A program made the position numbers and the translations under genes. Of a stretch of 37,683 nt of DNA, positions 25,262 through 34,197 are shown one piece after another. The stretch covers positions 1 through 37,683 of the forward strand of contig DGDP01000137.1 of assembly GCA_002385485.1 (NCBI GenBank), read 5' to 3'. The stretch comes from Acetomicrobium sp. UBA3949. Its GTDB lineage: Bacteria > Synergistota > Synergistia > Synergistales > Acetomicrobiaceae. The notes beneath the pieces are model-generated. The model was not told the origin of the DNA. It saw nothing but the letters and a program-made list of their open reading frames with translations, and made no database searches. Position 1 is the stretch's first letter, and each line of letters begins with the position of its first letter.

Positions 25262-26296
25262 TTACAAAAATCTCCTAAGCCTAGGATTATGCTCTATGCC
25301 GGGCAACCTGCCCCTTTTTGCGATGGGTTTTCCGTCGATCATCTTGAGATCCATCGTCATATCTCTCGGAGTTCCATGAGCTATATAACTTCCAACTCCA
25401 AAGACATCTGCGCCTGCATACAAAAGTAACTTAATCCTTTCAGGATTGAGGCCACCGGAAACGACAATTTTGACATGGTTAAATCCCTCGACATCCAATC
25501 TCCACCGAACCTCTCGTACCAAAGCAGGCGACACTCCTCCACGCTCTCCGGGAGTATCCAAGCGTACGCCGTGAAGATCTTTCTTTAATGCTCGTGCTAC
25601 CAGAAGCGATTCTTCGGCTTCATCTTTAAAAGTATCGACCAAAATAATTCTTGATTCTCGTTCAGGCAATATACTATTGTATAACATCGCAGTTTTAACT
25701 GTATCTCCCACTATCAACACAGCAGCATGAGGTATCGTTCCTTGTGGTTCTGCCTTAGCCATCTTTGCTCCCAATATACAACTCGCGCCTGCACAGCCTC
25801 CAGCATCTAAGGCAACCCTCTCCATAACAGGGGCAACTGCCGGATGAACATGCCGAGCTCCAAAACATAACACAGGTCTCCCATTTGCTGCCCTAACGCA
25901 TTCCCTAGCGGCGGTTGCCCACCCGCTCGATGCTGCCAAAAATCCCAAAATCACGGTTTCGTACATTCCAAATGCACTGTAGGGACCGTGAATTCTGCAC
26001 ACCACTTCCTTAGGAGAAAAGGACATTCCTTCCTCTAAAGAATAAACTTCTACGCCCTTGCCCTGCAACAAGGACAAAACCTCAGATAGACCGGCAAAAA
26101 CGCCTGTTTCTTTTGAAAAAATCTCGGCAACCACCGGTACATCCAAGGTGCCGTTTTCTCGTAGAAGATCCCTTGTTTTGACAAAATAAACGTCGGTCGT
26201 ATACCCTGCCACAATTTCATCGTGATTGGCGCTGTAGAAAGGCCTTGACCCCAACTGCAAAGCGCTGACATCTTCGAAAAATTCTATATTCTTCAT
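25262..26296 (-). CDS. Nicotinate phosphoribosyltransferase-like protein (archaeal-type PncB)
   Basis: Likely makes nicotinate mononucleotide from nicotinate and PRPP for NAD salvage. Visible are FYSANHDEIVAGYTTDVYF near the N-terminus, the family loop CFGARHVHPAVAPVMERVAL, VDTFKDEAEESLLVA, and the phosphate-binding VSGGLNPERIKLLLYAGADVFGVGS. The length of about 345 residues matches the shorter archaeal-type enzymes. A GTG at 26305 overlaps the secG stop; AAGGTGA overlaps that codon and lies 5 nt before ATG 26296, which I prefer. Relation to quinolinate phosphoribosyltransferase is possible, but GxRHxHP favours the nicotinate group. Confidence 0.82.
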   Translation of the reverse strand: MKNIEFFEDVSALQLGSRPFYSANHDEIVAGYTTDVYFVKTRDLLRENGTLDVPVVAEIFSKETGVFAGLSEVLSLLQGKGVEVYSLEEGMSFSPKEVVCRIHGPYSAFGMYETVILGFLAASSGWATAARECVRAANGRPVLCFGARHVHPAVAPVMERVALDAGGCAGASCILGAKMAKAEPQGTIPHAAVLIVGDTVKTAMLYNSILPERESRIILVDTFKDEAEESLLVARALKKDLHGVRLDTPGERGGVSPALVREVRWRLDVEGFNHVKIVVSGGLNPERIKLLLYAGADVFGVGSYIAHGTPRDMTMDLKMIDGKPIAKRGRLPGIEHNPRLRRFL

Positions 26297-26301
26297 GTCC
26301 T

Positions 26302-26535
26302 TCACCTTGCGCTCATCATGACCAATACGAGGGAAGTGACCATGAACGAAGCAAGTAATAGCACTGTTACTTTACTTAAACCGGAAAGACGCTGCCACTG
26401 CCCGCCAGACATATCAGCTTGAGTGCCGCCGCCAGATACACCGGCAAAACCGCTCTGTTTTCTTCGCTGTAACATTACAATTCCTATCAGTGCAACAGCT
26501 ATCAGTATTTGCAAAAGAGATACGAACAAAAACAT
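26302..26535 (-). CDS. secG: Preprotein translocase subunit SecG
   Basis: A 77-residue protein with two transmembrane helices (residues about 2-22 and 54-73) joined by a cytoplasmic loop rich in Gly, Ser and Gln (SGFAGVSGGGTQADMSG), the SecG pattern. It is an accessory subunit of SecYEG. Its stop is followed at once by the nicotinate phosphoribosyltransferase-like gene, a tight coupling with no obvious functional link. Confidence 0.93.
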   Translation of the reverse strand: MFLFVSLLQILIAVALIGIVMLQRRKQSGFAGVSGGGTQADMSGGQWQRLSGLSKVTVLLLASFMVTSLVLVMMSAR

Positions 26536-26580
26536 CCTCAGTGCCCCCTATGCCTTAACTATGGTTTTATGATATTTTGC

Positions 26581-26609
26581 TTTATAAATACATAACGTTA
26601 CTGTCACAA
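26581..26609 (-). promoter_or_regulatory. Promoter of secG
   Basis: On the minus strand, TTGTGA (26609-26604) and TATAAA (26586-26581), spacer 17 nt, lie in the 131-bp gap between rdgB and secG, about 45 nt upstream of the secG start. Confidence 0.5.
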
Positions 26610-26666
26610 TCTCAGATTTTTGATCCTACCACAACGATTTTTATAGCGCAAAAGCCATTCGAATAG

Positions 26667-27260
26667 CTATTTTAACACACTTCGAGCATTAAGCATATCA
26701 CAAAGGGCTTTCACGGCAACAGACCTGTGAGAGACGCGATTTTTAATCCACTGCCCCAGTTCCGCGAATGTTTTATCGTAACCCTTGGGAATAAAAATAG
26801 GATCGTAACCGAATCCCTCTGCGCCTCGCCCGGAAAGGGCTATTTGTCCATAACAGAAACCCGACACCAACCATACCTGGTTCATTCTGGGCAAAACTAA
26901 CGCTAGAGAAGCGACAAACCGCGCCTTTCTATCCTTCATTCCAACCATATTATTTAAGACCCATGCAATTCTGGATTCATCATCTTCTGCCACCCGTGAA
27001 GAATACACGCCAGGACTTTTTCCGAGGCAATCGACTTCTAATCCGCTGTCATCGGCCAAGGCCGGCATGCCTAAGGCTTTAGCCCAAAACGAAGCCTTGA
27101 GAAGAGCATTTTCCGAATAGTAATTGCCGCATTCCTCTACATTAATGTCCATTAGATCGGGGGCAAATACCAATTCTACAGGCACTTCATTTAACAAAGT
27201 GACCATTTCATAATATTTGCCTTTATTTTTGCTTGCAAATACTACTTTATTCTTGACCAA
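26667..27260 (-). CDS. rdgB: XTP/dITP pyrophosphatase (RdgB/HAM1)
   Basis: Hydrolyses non-canonical purine nucleoside triphosphates such as dITP and XTP to monophosphates, protecting DNA and RNA. The N-terminal VVFASKNKGKYYEM, ALADDSGLEVDCLGKSPGVYSSR (metal-binding Asp), EGFGYDPIFIP and the C-terminal NRVSHRSVAVKAL are all diagnostic. At 197 residues it has normal length. The start is TTG with GGGGGA upstream. It lies downstream of the GerMN gene, an order also known in Firmicutes, but without RNase PH between them. Confidence 0.95.
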   Translation of the reverse strand: MVKNKVVFASKNKGKYYEMVTLLNEVPVELVFAPDLMDINVEECGNYYSENALLKASFWAKALGMPALADDSGLEVDCLGKSPGVYSSRVAEDDESRIAWVLNNMVGMKDRKARFVASLALVLPRMNQVWLVSGFCYGQIALSGRGAEGFGYDPIFIPKGYDKTFAELGQWIKNRVSHRSVAVKALCDMLNARSVLK

Positions 27261-27327
27261 GGAGCAATCCCCCAGAGAAAAAGGACGTTATAAAAACTTA
27301 TCATTGAACTACAAATGATTTACTATA

Positions 27328-27963
27328 TCAAAATTTGGGCGCCAATCGCCATGTAACGGAAAGATCCACAGGATCCGTCATAAGAGCATCTTTACCCTCC
27401 ATCAAAAATTTTACTTCTTTGATTGGATCGAAGTTATCTATGACAGTCCTGAGTAAAGCTGTCATAAAAAGTAACGCCCTCTCTCTGTCGAGCTTTTGCA
27501 AAGAAGAGTAAAAAGGAGCGTTCATGTCTAAATAAAGAATTTCGCCATTGCGAAAGACATGAAGAACACGACTGCCACCCTCGACAAAGCCCTTGGCCGC
27601 CATCAATGACAGCCATTTTTCAACACTGGAGGTGATATTTTCTTCGGGAATGCTTGGAACTATCCTATAACCGACCATACTCAAGGAACCGTTATCCGGC
27701 AGAAAAAGCTTTACTTCCGCTATATGTGTCCCAAAGTCATCAACTCCACCAAATTGTTGTACCTGTTCTTCCATGGAAATAGTTTGCTGAACATTCAATT
27801 TCTTACCAAATATTCTGACAATTAGTCCCGATCCATAATAACCCAAACCGAACAAAATCATGATAAGGCATGTCCATGCGATTATTCTATATGGTAAGGG
27901 AGCTTTTTGGGGTACTTTCTTTTGCTCTCTGTCTCGTCTTCGCGGCAGTTCACTGTTATCCAT
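27328..27963 (-). CDS. Membrane-anchored GerMN-domain protein
   Basis: A 211-residue protein with a short cytoplasmic basic N-terminus, one transmembrane helix (residues about 27-48, IIAWTCLIMILFGLGYYG) and a GerMN-like extracytoplasmic domain (VKLFLPDNGSLSMVGYRIV, ALLRTVIDNFDPIKEVKFLMEGKDA). GerMN domains in Bacillus GerM act in spore germination, but they also occur in non-sporulating bacteria, often near cell-wall amidases as here. AGGAGGG precedes the ATG. The amidase gene ends 21 bp upstream, so the two are co-transcribed and probably act together at the envelope. Confidence 0.78.
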   Translation of the reverse strand: MDNSELPRRRDREQKKVPQKAPLPYRIIAWTCLIMILFGLGYYGSGLIVRIFGKKLNVQQTISMEEQVQQFGGVDDFGTHIAEVKLFLPDNGSLSMVGYRIVPSIPEENITSSVEKWLSLMAAKGFVEGGSRVLHVFRNGEILYLDMNAPFYSSLQKLDRERALLFMTALLRTVIDNFDPIKEVKFLMEGKDALMTDPVDLSVTWRLAPKF

Positions 27964-27984
27964 GAAAAACGACCCTCCTAAACC

Positions 27985-29622
27985 TCACATATTGCGTAAA
28001 TACGACTCTATACCATCAGCTAAACTTTCAGCAAGCCTTTTTTGATAATTAGGATTAGCCAACAGGGCTGCTTCCGACTTGTCCGTCAAAAAACCCATTT
28101 CGACTAACACCGCCGGCATGGTCGCTCCTCTTAAGACAAAAAAAGGAGCCTGGGCAACTCTACGCATATTTAAACCTGAATTTTTGCCCGCCTTAAACAA
28201 AACTTCGGCAAAGGATAGACTCTGCTCTATCTTTACATTTTGCTCCATATCCCCTAATATCTGCAACAAAAGTTTTGTACGCTTATCGGCTATACTGTTT
28301 GCGTCCGTAGCGCCTTCTCCCAATTCCTTGTTTTCTATAAGAGCAAGTTTCATAGCATCCTCGTCACTTGGCAAGGCCATTATATAAATTTCAATTCCCT
28401 TAGCGGTTCTGCCTGCCGGTAGGGCATTGCAATGCAAACTCACGAACAAATCCCCATCCCAATCGTTTGCTAACTTCGTCCTTTCGTCCAATCGAAGGTA
28501 TATATCGCGCGAACGAGTAAGTCGAGCGTTAATGCCACGTTTTTTTAGTATATTTGCCAGAACCTCTGCAACTTTCAGGTTTATATCTTTTTCTTTATAA
28601 CCGTTTGCAACGGCACCGGGATCCTTGCCCCCATGACCGGCATCTATGACTACTACCGGGATTGTTGTTTTTTTATTTGGCGCGTATACTTCAACACTCT
28701 CTTGTGAAGTGGGGGTCAAAGAAGGATTTTCCGAAACCTTGGGCGACGGACTCTCAGCCCTCTTTGTCCCGTAACCGAAGAAATCCACAACGTATCTTGG
28801 TGGGGAAGGAAGAGCAAAGTAAGAAATTCTGTCAGATTTATAAAAAATGTCAATGACCACCGCACCGCCCTTCTGCGCAACGGTAATCTCAGGAAAATCT
28901 CCGCCTTTAATATCGTTTCCGTAACCCTGATCGAGGATAAATCCTTCAAATCGAAGAGTCAGCTTGTTAGGGGAACTTCTATCGACGAAGGGCGATGCCT
29001 CAGAGGATAAATCGACAACCAACCTAATTCTATCCTCCCACTGCCCCCAGCGCAATCCTTTAACTTTGTTCCGTGATACTAAGGTGTTATTGTTTTCTTT
29101 AATGACATTTTTCGAAGGCACGTTTGCATCCTTTCCGGGAATAGGGATAACGGCGGCACTTTGACCCTTGTCTTCCTCTGACTTGCCAGCCCATTTTAAT
29201 TCTTTGTCATCGCCCACCAGAGGCTTCAATAATTTAAGAGCAGTATTTGCTTCCAACCACCAATGCCCTTCTTTGTATAAAGGTATAAAGGGAAGGGGAA
29301 TAATAATATGACCATTGCTTTTTGCCATAGATGCCCCTTTAACCAGCTCCAATGAACTATCGTCATTTCGGGCCAAAAAGGTCTTATCGTCAGAACTTAT
29401 CTCTAAATTCAAGATATTGGCGACTACGTCAATTGGCACCAGATCATGGCCATCATCATTTATCACCGGCACATATCCCACGTTCTCAATCCCATGCCAC
29501 AAAATCCATTTTTCCCCGGCATATCCAATTGTAGCCAAGGCCAAACAGCAAAGTATTGCGAAAAAATATGTGAAAAAAACCCAATGCTTGTATCCTTTAA
29601 TCGCCTGCGGTCGACACATCAT
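27985..29622 (-). CDS. N-acetylmuramoyl-L-alanine amidase with AMIN domain
   Basis: Cleaves the amide bond between muramic acid and the stem peptide of peptidoglycan. The 545 residues comprise a signal peptide (1-35), a copper-amine-oxidase-N-like or AMIN-related fold (about 40-135), an AMIN domain (about 188-283), a Ser/Pro linker, and a C-terminal amidase_3 domain (322-543). The zinc ligands His330 (IDAGHGG), Glu344 (KEKD) and His397 (SLHCN) and catalytic Glu508 (LVEMGFL) are all present. The start overlaps the end of the PmbA gene by 26 bp. The GerMN gene follows by 21 bp. AMIN domains usually localise such enzymes to septal wall. Confidence 0.92.
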   Translation of the reverse strand: MMCRPQAIKGYKHWVFFTYFFAILCCLALATIGYAGEKWILWHGIENVGYVPVINDDGHDLVPIDVVANILNLEISSDDKTFLARNDDSSLELVKGASMAKSNGHIIIPLPFIPLYKEGHWWLEANTALKLLKPLVGDDKELKWAGKSEEDKGQSAAVIPIPGKDANVPSKNVIKENNNTLVSRNKVKGLRWGQWEDRIRLVVDLSSEASPFVDRSSPNKLTLRFEGFILDQGYGNDIKGGDFPEITVAQKGGAVVIDIFYKSDRISYFALPSPPRYVVDFFGYGTKRAESPSPKVSENPSLTPTSQESVEVYAPNKKTTIPVVVIDAGHGGKDPGAVANGYKEKDINLKVAEVLANILKKRGINARLTRSRDIYLRLDERTKLANDWDGDLFVSLHCNALPAGRTAKGIEIYIMALPSDEDAMKLALIENKELGEGATDANSIADKRTKLLLQILGDMEQNVKIEQSLSFAEVLFKAGKNSGLNMRRVAQAPFFVLRGATMPAVLVEMGFLTDKSEAALLANPNYQKRLAESLADGIESYLRNM

Positions 29623-30967
29623 CGATCACCAACGATGGAGACCCGACACTTCCATAAAATTTCAGGTCCTCTCCAACTCTAACTATTCGATTTAAAATAT
29701 CGTAAATATTGCCGGCCACGGTCATCCCGGAAAGGGGACCATCTATTGATCCGTTTCTAATATAAGCCCCTTTTATCCCCAAAGACAAGTCTCCCGAAAC
29801 AGGATCGAAGGTGTGAAGCCCCATCAACTCCGTCACGTAAATTCCAGTGCTTAAATCTCCATACAGGTCCCCTGCTTTGCCAATTCCCGGAGTTATGAAG
29901 AGATTAGATGCACCCACATATGGTATAGAGGCAGGACTTCGAAGGCAATTGCCCGTCGAGGAAACTCCATCGATTCTCGCATGTTCCAAATTGTATAAAA
30001 AACTTGTCACTACTCCCTCGGAGAGCAATGTCGTCCTTTGGCCAGCAACGCCTTCGCCATCGAAAATATAACTGCCCATACCTCTTTTTATGGTCGCATC
30101 ATCCACTAAGCTAATGTGACTCGGTGCTATCTTACGTCCCCTTTTATCTGAAAGCCAAGATTTGCCTTTATGGACATTATCTGCCAAAAAGGAATCTTCC
30201 AACATGGAAACCAGAGATGCTGCCGTCAAACTGTCCAAGAAGAGAGTATATTTTCCGGTCTTCAGAGGTTTGCCACCCAGCGTCATGGAGGTTCTGTGCA
30301 CGGCATTTTTGGCTATATCCGAGCATTTTAAATCACTTAGATAACGTTGTTCTTCGCCAAAACCGCCCATCTCTATTTTATCGTCATCTTCCATTATCAA
30401 CGCTACATCAAGCCTAACGACGCTCTCATCCTGCCACCCAATAGCCCCTACACTGGAAAGATAAAGGGTTTCTTCGTAACCTTCACCGTAAAAAACCTCC
30501 CTGATTGACGACACTCTTTCGTCCAATCCACGCACTTCACCGGTAACGACAGAACATATCTTCTCTCCTCTGCTGAAGCTCATGCCGTCAATTACAAGCG
30601 GATCAAAAAGATCGTGGTCCTCGGTAAAATCTAAAATCTCTGAATTCAAACCAATGTGGGGATTCGGATCGTTGTTCTTGCAATTAAAAAGTGCCCATTC
30701 GATTACCCTGTTTACAGCATCTTTGGACAGATGATTAGAACAGGCAACTCCCTGCCGCCCCTCTGCATCGATTACTCTCACGCCCATAGAAAGGTTCTGG
30801 CCCTTAACCTTTTCGTCCAGCCTGCCATCCATGAAAGAGATAGAACAGGATGCATTTGCCCTATACAGTATATCGGCCTCCGCAATGTCCTTTTGGTCGA
30901 GCAGTCTTTTCATTGCCCAATAAACAATCCCCTCTACAAGCTCCCTTTGGGGCAAACTTTCTTTCAT
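29597..30967 (-). CDS. PmbA/TldE-like metalloprotease-related protein
   Basis: A 456-residue member of the TldD/PmbA family, which together process peptides such as microcin B17 and antitoxins. Features are an N-terminal alpha/beta domain (DILYRANASCSISFMDGRLDEKVKG), a central region ending in KPLKTGKYTLFLDS, and a C-terminal beta domain with GMGSYIFDGEGVAGQRT and GLHTFDPVSGDLSLGIKGAYIRNG. I see no HExxxH zinc motif, which is carried by the TldD partner, so this is the PmbA (TldE) type. No TldD is in the window. It overlaps threonine aldolase (ATGA, upstream) and the amidase (26 bp, downstream). Confidence 0.88.
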   Translation of the reverse strand: MKESLPQRELVEGIVYWAMKRLLDQKDIAEADILYRANASCSISFMDGRLDEKVKGQNLSMGVRVIDAEGRQGVACSNHLSKDAVNRVIEWALFNCKNNDPNPHIGLNSEILDFTEDHDLFDPLVIDGMSFSRGEKICSVVTGEVRGLDERVSSIREVFYGEGYEETLYLSSVGAIGWQDESVVRLDVALIMEDDDKIEMGGFGEEQRYLSDLKCSDIAKNAVHRTSMTLGGKPLKTGKYTLFLDSLTAASLVSMLEDSFLADNVHKGKSWLSDKRGRKIAPSHISLVDDATIKRGMGSYIFDGEGVAGQRTTLLSEGVVTSFLYNLEHARIDGVSSTGNCLRSPASIPYVGASNLFITPGIGKAGDLYGDLSTGIYVTELMGLHTFDPVSGDLSLGIKGAYIRNGSIDGPLSGMTVAGNIYDILNRIVRVGEDLKFYGSVGSPSLVIDDVSTAGD

Positions 30968-31989
30968 CTGGACAACTCCTCTAGTATGATTTTGGCAGCC
31001 ATCTCAACATCTTCAAAGGTTACGTCGCGATGAGTTACGAGCCTGACCCTGGGAAAAGTAGGATTGAACAATAAACCCCTTCTTTTGCAGCTATTTGCCA
31101 GCTGGATAACATCTACATCATCATTAAGATCGAAATAAACCATATTGGTCGGTTTGAAAACGTCGACGACCTTTACGCCACCATTCTTCAAGATATCTTT
31201 TAGGACTTTAGCTTTTTCGTGGTCATACTTCAAATCTGCATAATTGTTTAAAGCTACCAGGCCAGCAGCTGCTATAACGCCAGCCTGGCGCAAACCTCCG
31301 CCCACTCGTTTTCGCCAGTGCTTAGCTCTGTTTATATAGTCCCTTTTTCCACAAATGAGAGAGCCGATCGGAGCCCCTAACCCCTTCGACAAACAAAATT
31401 GGACGGAATCAACAATTTTCGTGTATGTTTTCGGTTCAACTCCCCAAGCTATTGCAGCGTTGAATATTCTGGCACCATCTAGATGCACCAAAAGACCCTT
31501 GCTTCTTGCTAAATCTACCACCGACGAAAATCTATCAGGAGAAATTGCAATACCGCCGCAGGCATTGTGCGTGTTCTCCAAGCATAGCAATTTGGCAGGA
31601 GCATAATGTACATTTTCATCTCTGCAGTACGATAATATTTCATTATGGTCAGGAATACCTTGATCATCGTTCACGCAAAGAGGAACGAGGCCCCCCAGCG
31701 CCGACAATCCCCCACCTTCGTTATTATAAATATGGCTTTTAAACCCCAAAATGACTCCCTCACCTCGATTGCAATGCGTAAGGAGTGAGACCAAATTTCC
31801 CATAGTTCCGGAACAAACGAAGAGCGCCGCTTCGTGACCTGTAATCTCAGCAGCAAGTTGTTCTAATTCGATTACCGTCGGATCTTCACCATAAACGTCA
31901 TCCCCGACTTTTGCTTCAGCCATGGCTTTTCTCATTTCATCTGTAGGCTTTGTTACGGTATCACTCCTCAGGTCGATGGTAGACATCAT
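30964..31989 (-). CDS. ltaE: Low-specificity L-threonine aldolase
   Basis: PLP enzyme cleaving threonine or allo-threonine to glycine and acetaldehyde. The N-terminal DLRSDTVTKPTDEMRKAM, the GDDVYGEDPTV stretch, HLDGARIFNAA (PLP-contacting Asp/Arg) and the FCLSKGLGAPIGS block with the PLP lysine are typical. An ATG five codons upstream is possible, but AAAGGGG lies 5 nt before ATG 31989, and the two adjacent ATGs there are the probable start. The stop overlaps the PmbA start by 4 nt. It is the first gene of the leftward operon reaching rdgB. Confidence 0.94.
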   Translation of the reverse strand: MMSTIDLRSDTVTKPTDEMRKAMAEAKVGDDVYGEDPTVIELEQLAAEITGHEAALFVCSGTMGNLVSLLTHCNRGEGVILGFKSHIYNNEGGGLSALGGLVPLCVNDDQGIPDHNEILSYCRDENVHYAPAKLLCLENTHNACGGIAISPDRFSSVVDLARSKGLLVHLDGARIFNAAIAWGVEPKTYTKIVDSVQFCLSKGLGAPIGSLICGKRDYINRAKHWRKRVGGGLRQAGVIAAAGLVALNNYADLKYDHEKAKVLKDILKNGGVKVVDVFKPTNMVYFDLNDDVDVIQLANSCKRRGLLFNPTFPRVRLVTHRDVTFEDVEMAAKIILEELSR

Positions 31990-32026
31990 ATATTCCCCTT
32001 TCATAAAACATGTAAGTTTTTTAAAA

Positions 32027-32055
32027 TTGACTCAAGTCGCAGTATAGGAGATAAA
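32027..32055 (+). promoter_or_regulatory. Weak candidate promoter of the FdhD-like gene
   Basis: TTGACT (32027-32032) and GATAAA (32050-32055), spacer 17 nt, lie in the divergent region upstream of the FdhD-like gene. A separate TATAAT at 32075-32080 has no good -35 partner. Confidence 0.3.
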
Positions 32056-32143
32056 ATCTACGACAAATATTAATTATAATACATGCTATCGGCATAATTG
32101 TCTTCATCATTGAATAACGCTACAACCTGTGGAGGGATTAAAC

Positions 32144-32863
32144 TTGTTTAGTGATATGAATTATTTTAGATTTTCCGCTAAAGAGAGAACCTGTTCTCGG
32201 AAAGTGGACCAGGTCGCTCACGAAAAAGATGTCGCAATTTACGTAAACAGATCTTACTACACATCCCTTCGGGCGACGCTGAATGACACAAAAGAATTGG
32301 CCGTAGGGCACTTATTCTTTCATGGCATGATTAAAAGTCATGACAATATAGAGCATATTGAAAACGAAGACAAGGCAATTGTAAAGGTCGAATTGAAACC
32401 TTCTTCATCCTGCCAGAATAATGTGCTCGAATATATAGATGTAAGTTGGACAGTAAGCGCAGATGCGATATATGGCGGTATTGCGCTTCTGCAAGAAGCT
32501 CCTCTTTATAGAAAGACAGGAGCATTCCACGTAGCCATTTTAATGCACCATAAGGGTTACAAATACTTTCTATTGGAAGATATAGCAAGGCATAATGTAA
32601 TAGAAAAGGCTATAGGTAAAGCAATACTTGAAGGGATAGAAAGAGAAGAATACATATTATTGTTTTCAGGAAGACTAATGCATGAATTGGTAAGAAAAAT
32701 ATTGATCGCCAAAATACCGATAATAGGAGGTATTTCTGCCACCACATGTGAGGCGATAGATCTGGCCCAAAAATACGGAGCTACATTAATCGGTTTTATA
32801 CGCGAAGGGAGAATGAACATTTACACTCACCCCGCCAGAATTGTCGAGTTTTTTCAATGCTAA
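32144..32863 (+). CDS. FdhD-like protein with degenerate cysteine loop
   Basis: FdhD is a sulfurtransferase that activates formate dehydrogenase by sulfurating its molybdenum cofactor. The C-terminal half is clearly FdhD: TGAFHVAI, LEDIARHNVIEKAIGKA, FSGRLMHELVRKI, GISATTCEAIDLA, TLIGFIR and NIYTHPARI. The usual sulfur-carrying loop SSCGxCG is SSSCQNN here, keeping the first Cys but losing the second and both glycines. TTG 32144 lies 8 nt after GGAGG (32131-32135), while GTG 32129 overlaps that site, so TTG is chosen (about 240 residues). No formate dehydrogenase is in the window. It overlaps the convergent PHP gene by 78 bp. Confidence 0.82.
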   Translation: MFSDMNYFRFSAKERTCSRKVDQVAHEKDVAIYVNRSYYTSLRATLNDTKELAVGHLFFHGMIKSHDNIEHIENEDKAIVKVELKPSSSCQNNVLEYIDVSWTVSADAIYGGIALLQEAPLYRKTGAFHVAILMHHKGYKYFLLEDIARHNVIEKAIGKAILEGIEREEYILLFSGRLMHELVRKILIAKIPIIGGISATTCEAIDLAQKYGATLIGFIREGRMNIYTHPARIVEFFQC

Positions 32864-33676
32864 AAAGGTAAGTTTTTCAGGAATAATATGTTCAGGAACA
32901 TCAATTCCCATTTCGACATTGGGCCTGTTCTCTCCATGAAAATCGCTTCCCGCCGTAGGATTTAATCCGAACTTGGCCGCTAGTTTTAGAAAACCAAATA
33001 TTTCGTCGGCACTGTGATGGCTGGAATAACATTCCAATCCCCAAAGCCCCGCATCCTTAAGCTTTCTTAGTAAAAAGTCGAGGGATTCGGAATCCGGGTA
33101 AATTTCCCCTGGGTGAGCCAATACCGATATCCCCCCTGCGTTTTGAATTAAAGCTATACATTCTTCAGGACTCAACGTTTTCCTGGGCACATAAGCCAAC
33201 GCTCCTTTACCAATAAGCCTATCGAAGGCCTCTTTAAGGCTTGAAACATACCCCTTCTTCATAAGAGCCCTGGCTATGTGTGGTCTTGCAATTACATCCC
33301 CTGCGGATTCCCCTATAACTTCCTCAATGGATATATCATATCCTAGCGTTTTAAGCTTTGCACACATCTCCCCATTTCTCTCGTCCCTCAATTTCCTCAG
33401 AGCTGTCAACTTCTCCTGAAACTCAGGAGAAGTATAAAACATGCCATATCCTAAAATATGAACGTCGTCATAATACTCGGCAGATAACTCAATACCGGGT
33501 AAACCCGGCAAATTATGCTTCCTGCAGGACTCCTCGAACTCCTGCAGACCGTCTGTCGTATCGTGATCCGTCAAAGACAATAGAGAAATGGCCCTTTTCT
33601 TTGCTCTTATAACCACATCCGACGGTGACAATGTGCCATCAGATGCAGTCGAGTGAACATGTAAATCTACCAACAT
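32786..33676 (-). CDS. PHP-domain phosphoesterase
   Basis: Metal-dependent phosphoesterase of the PHP family (polymerase and histidinol phosphatase), 296 residues. Motif 1 is DLHVHSTASDGTL, motif 2 SLTDHDTTDGL, and a later HPGEIYPDSESLDFLLRK block and TAGSDFHGENRPNVEMG give further metal ligands. Close relatives include 3',5'-nucleoside bisphosphate phosphatases and trehalose-like phosphatases; the substrate is unknown. The last 78 bp encode the C-terminal tail and overlap the end of the convergent FdhD-like gene. It follows CheW by 7 bp in one transcript. Confidence 0.88.
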   Translation of the reverse strand: MLVDLHVHSTASDGTLSPSDVVIRAKKRAISLLSLTDHDTTDGLQEFEESCRKHNLPGLPGIELSAEYYDDVHILGYGMFYTSPEFQEKLTALRKLRDERNGEMCAKLKTLGYDISIEEVIGESAGDVIARPHIARALMKKGYVSSLKEAFDRLIGKGALAYVPRKTLSPEECIALIQNAGGISVLAHPGEIYPDSESLDFLLRKLKDAGLWGLECYSSHHSADEIFGFLKLAAKFGLNPTAGSDFHGENRPNVEMGIDVPEHIIPEKLTFLALKKLDNSGGVSVNVHSPFAYKTD

Positions 33677-33683
33677 CGGTTTC

Positions 33684-34184
33684 TCACTCTAAGAAATTTT
33701 TTATTTCAAAAACAGAAGCAACGTCCAAAAGAACGATCAAATCCCCTTCCTTAGTTCTAACGATACCCTCCAAATATTCCTTTGATATTGCAGAATCGAT
33801 GGAGTCAGCACTCTCTATTTGATCGACAATCACTGATCTTACCTCTCGCACGGAGTCAACCATAATACCGAACATGATATCTTCCTCTTCGATAACAACT
33901 ATCCTTGATTCGTTCTTCCGCTCAACTTCCTTTCGCCCCATCTTGACGGCAACATCCATGACCGGGATAACCGTACCCCTTAGATTGATAACCCCGCAAA
34001 CGTATTGAGGCGCATTAGGAACTCTAGTTATGCTCTCAGGTATGCGAACTATTTCCCTGATCTTAGAAACCTCTATAGCATAATGTTCGCCGAACAAATC
34101 GAACACTAGTAACGTCATCTCGTCAGTACCTTTGGTATCTTGATAACCCTCTTTTTTCGTCGATATTTCTTCCTTAACCGTCAT
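33684..34184 (-). CDS. cheW: Chemotaxis adaptor CheW
   Basis: A 166-residue single-domain CheW. The core TLLVFDLFGEHYAIEVSKIREIVR, TRVPNAPQYVCGVINLRGTVIPVMDV and GIMVDSVREVRSV correspond to the SH3-like subdomains that dock receptor tips and CheA. It lies in the operon downstream of the YfcE-type gene (13-bp gap), close to the MCP-type receptor and its diiron partner on the other strand. No CheA, CheY, CheB or CheR is present, so these are a local input module. Confidence 0.9.
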   Translation of the reverse strand: MTVKEEISTKKEGYQDTKGTDEMTLLVFDLFGEHYAIEVSKIREIVRIPESITRVPNAPQYVCGVINLRGTVIPVMDVAVKMGRKEVERKNESRIVVIEEEDIMFGIMVDSVREVRSVIVDQIESADSIDSAISKEYLEGIVRTKEGDLIVLLDVASVFEIKNFLE

Positions 34185-34197
34185 TGATATCTCCCCC

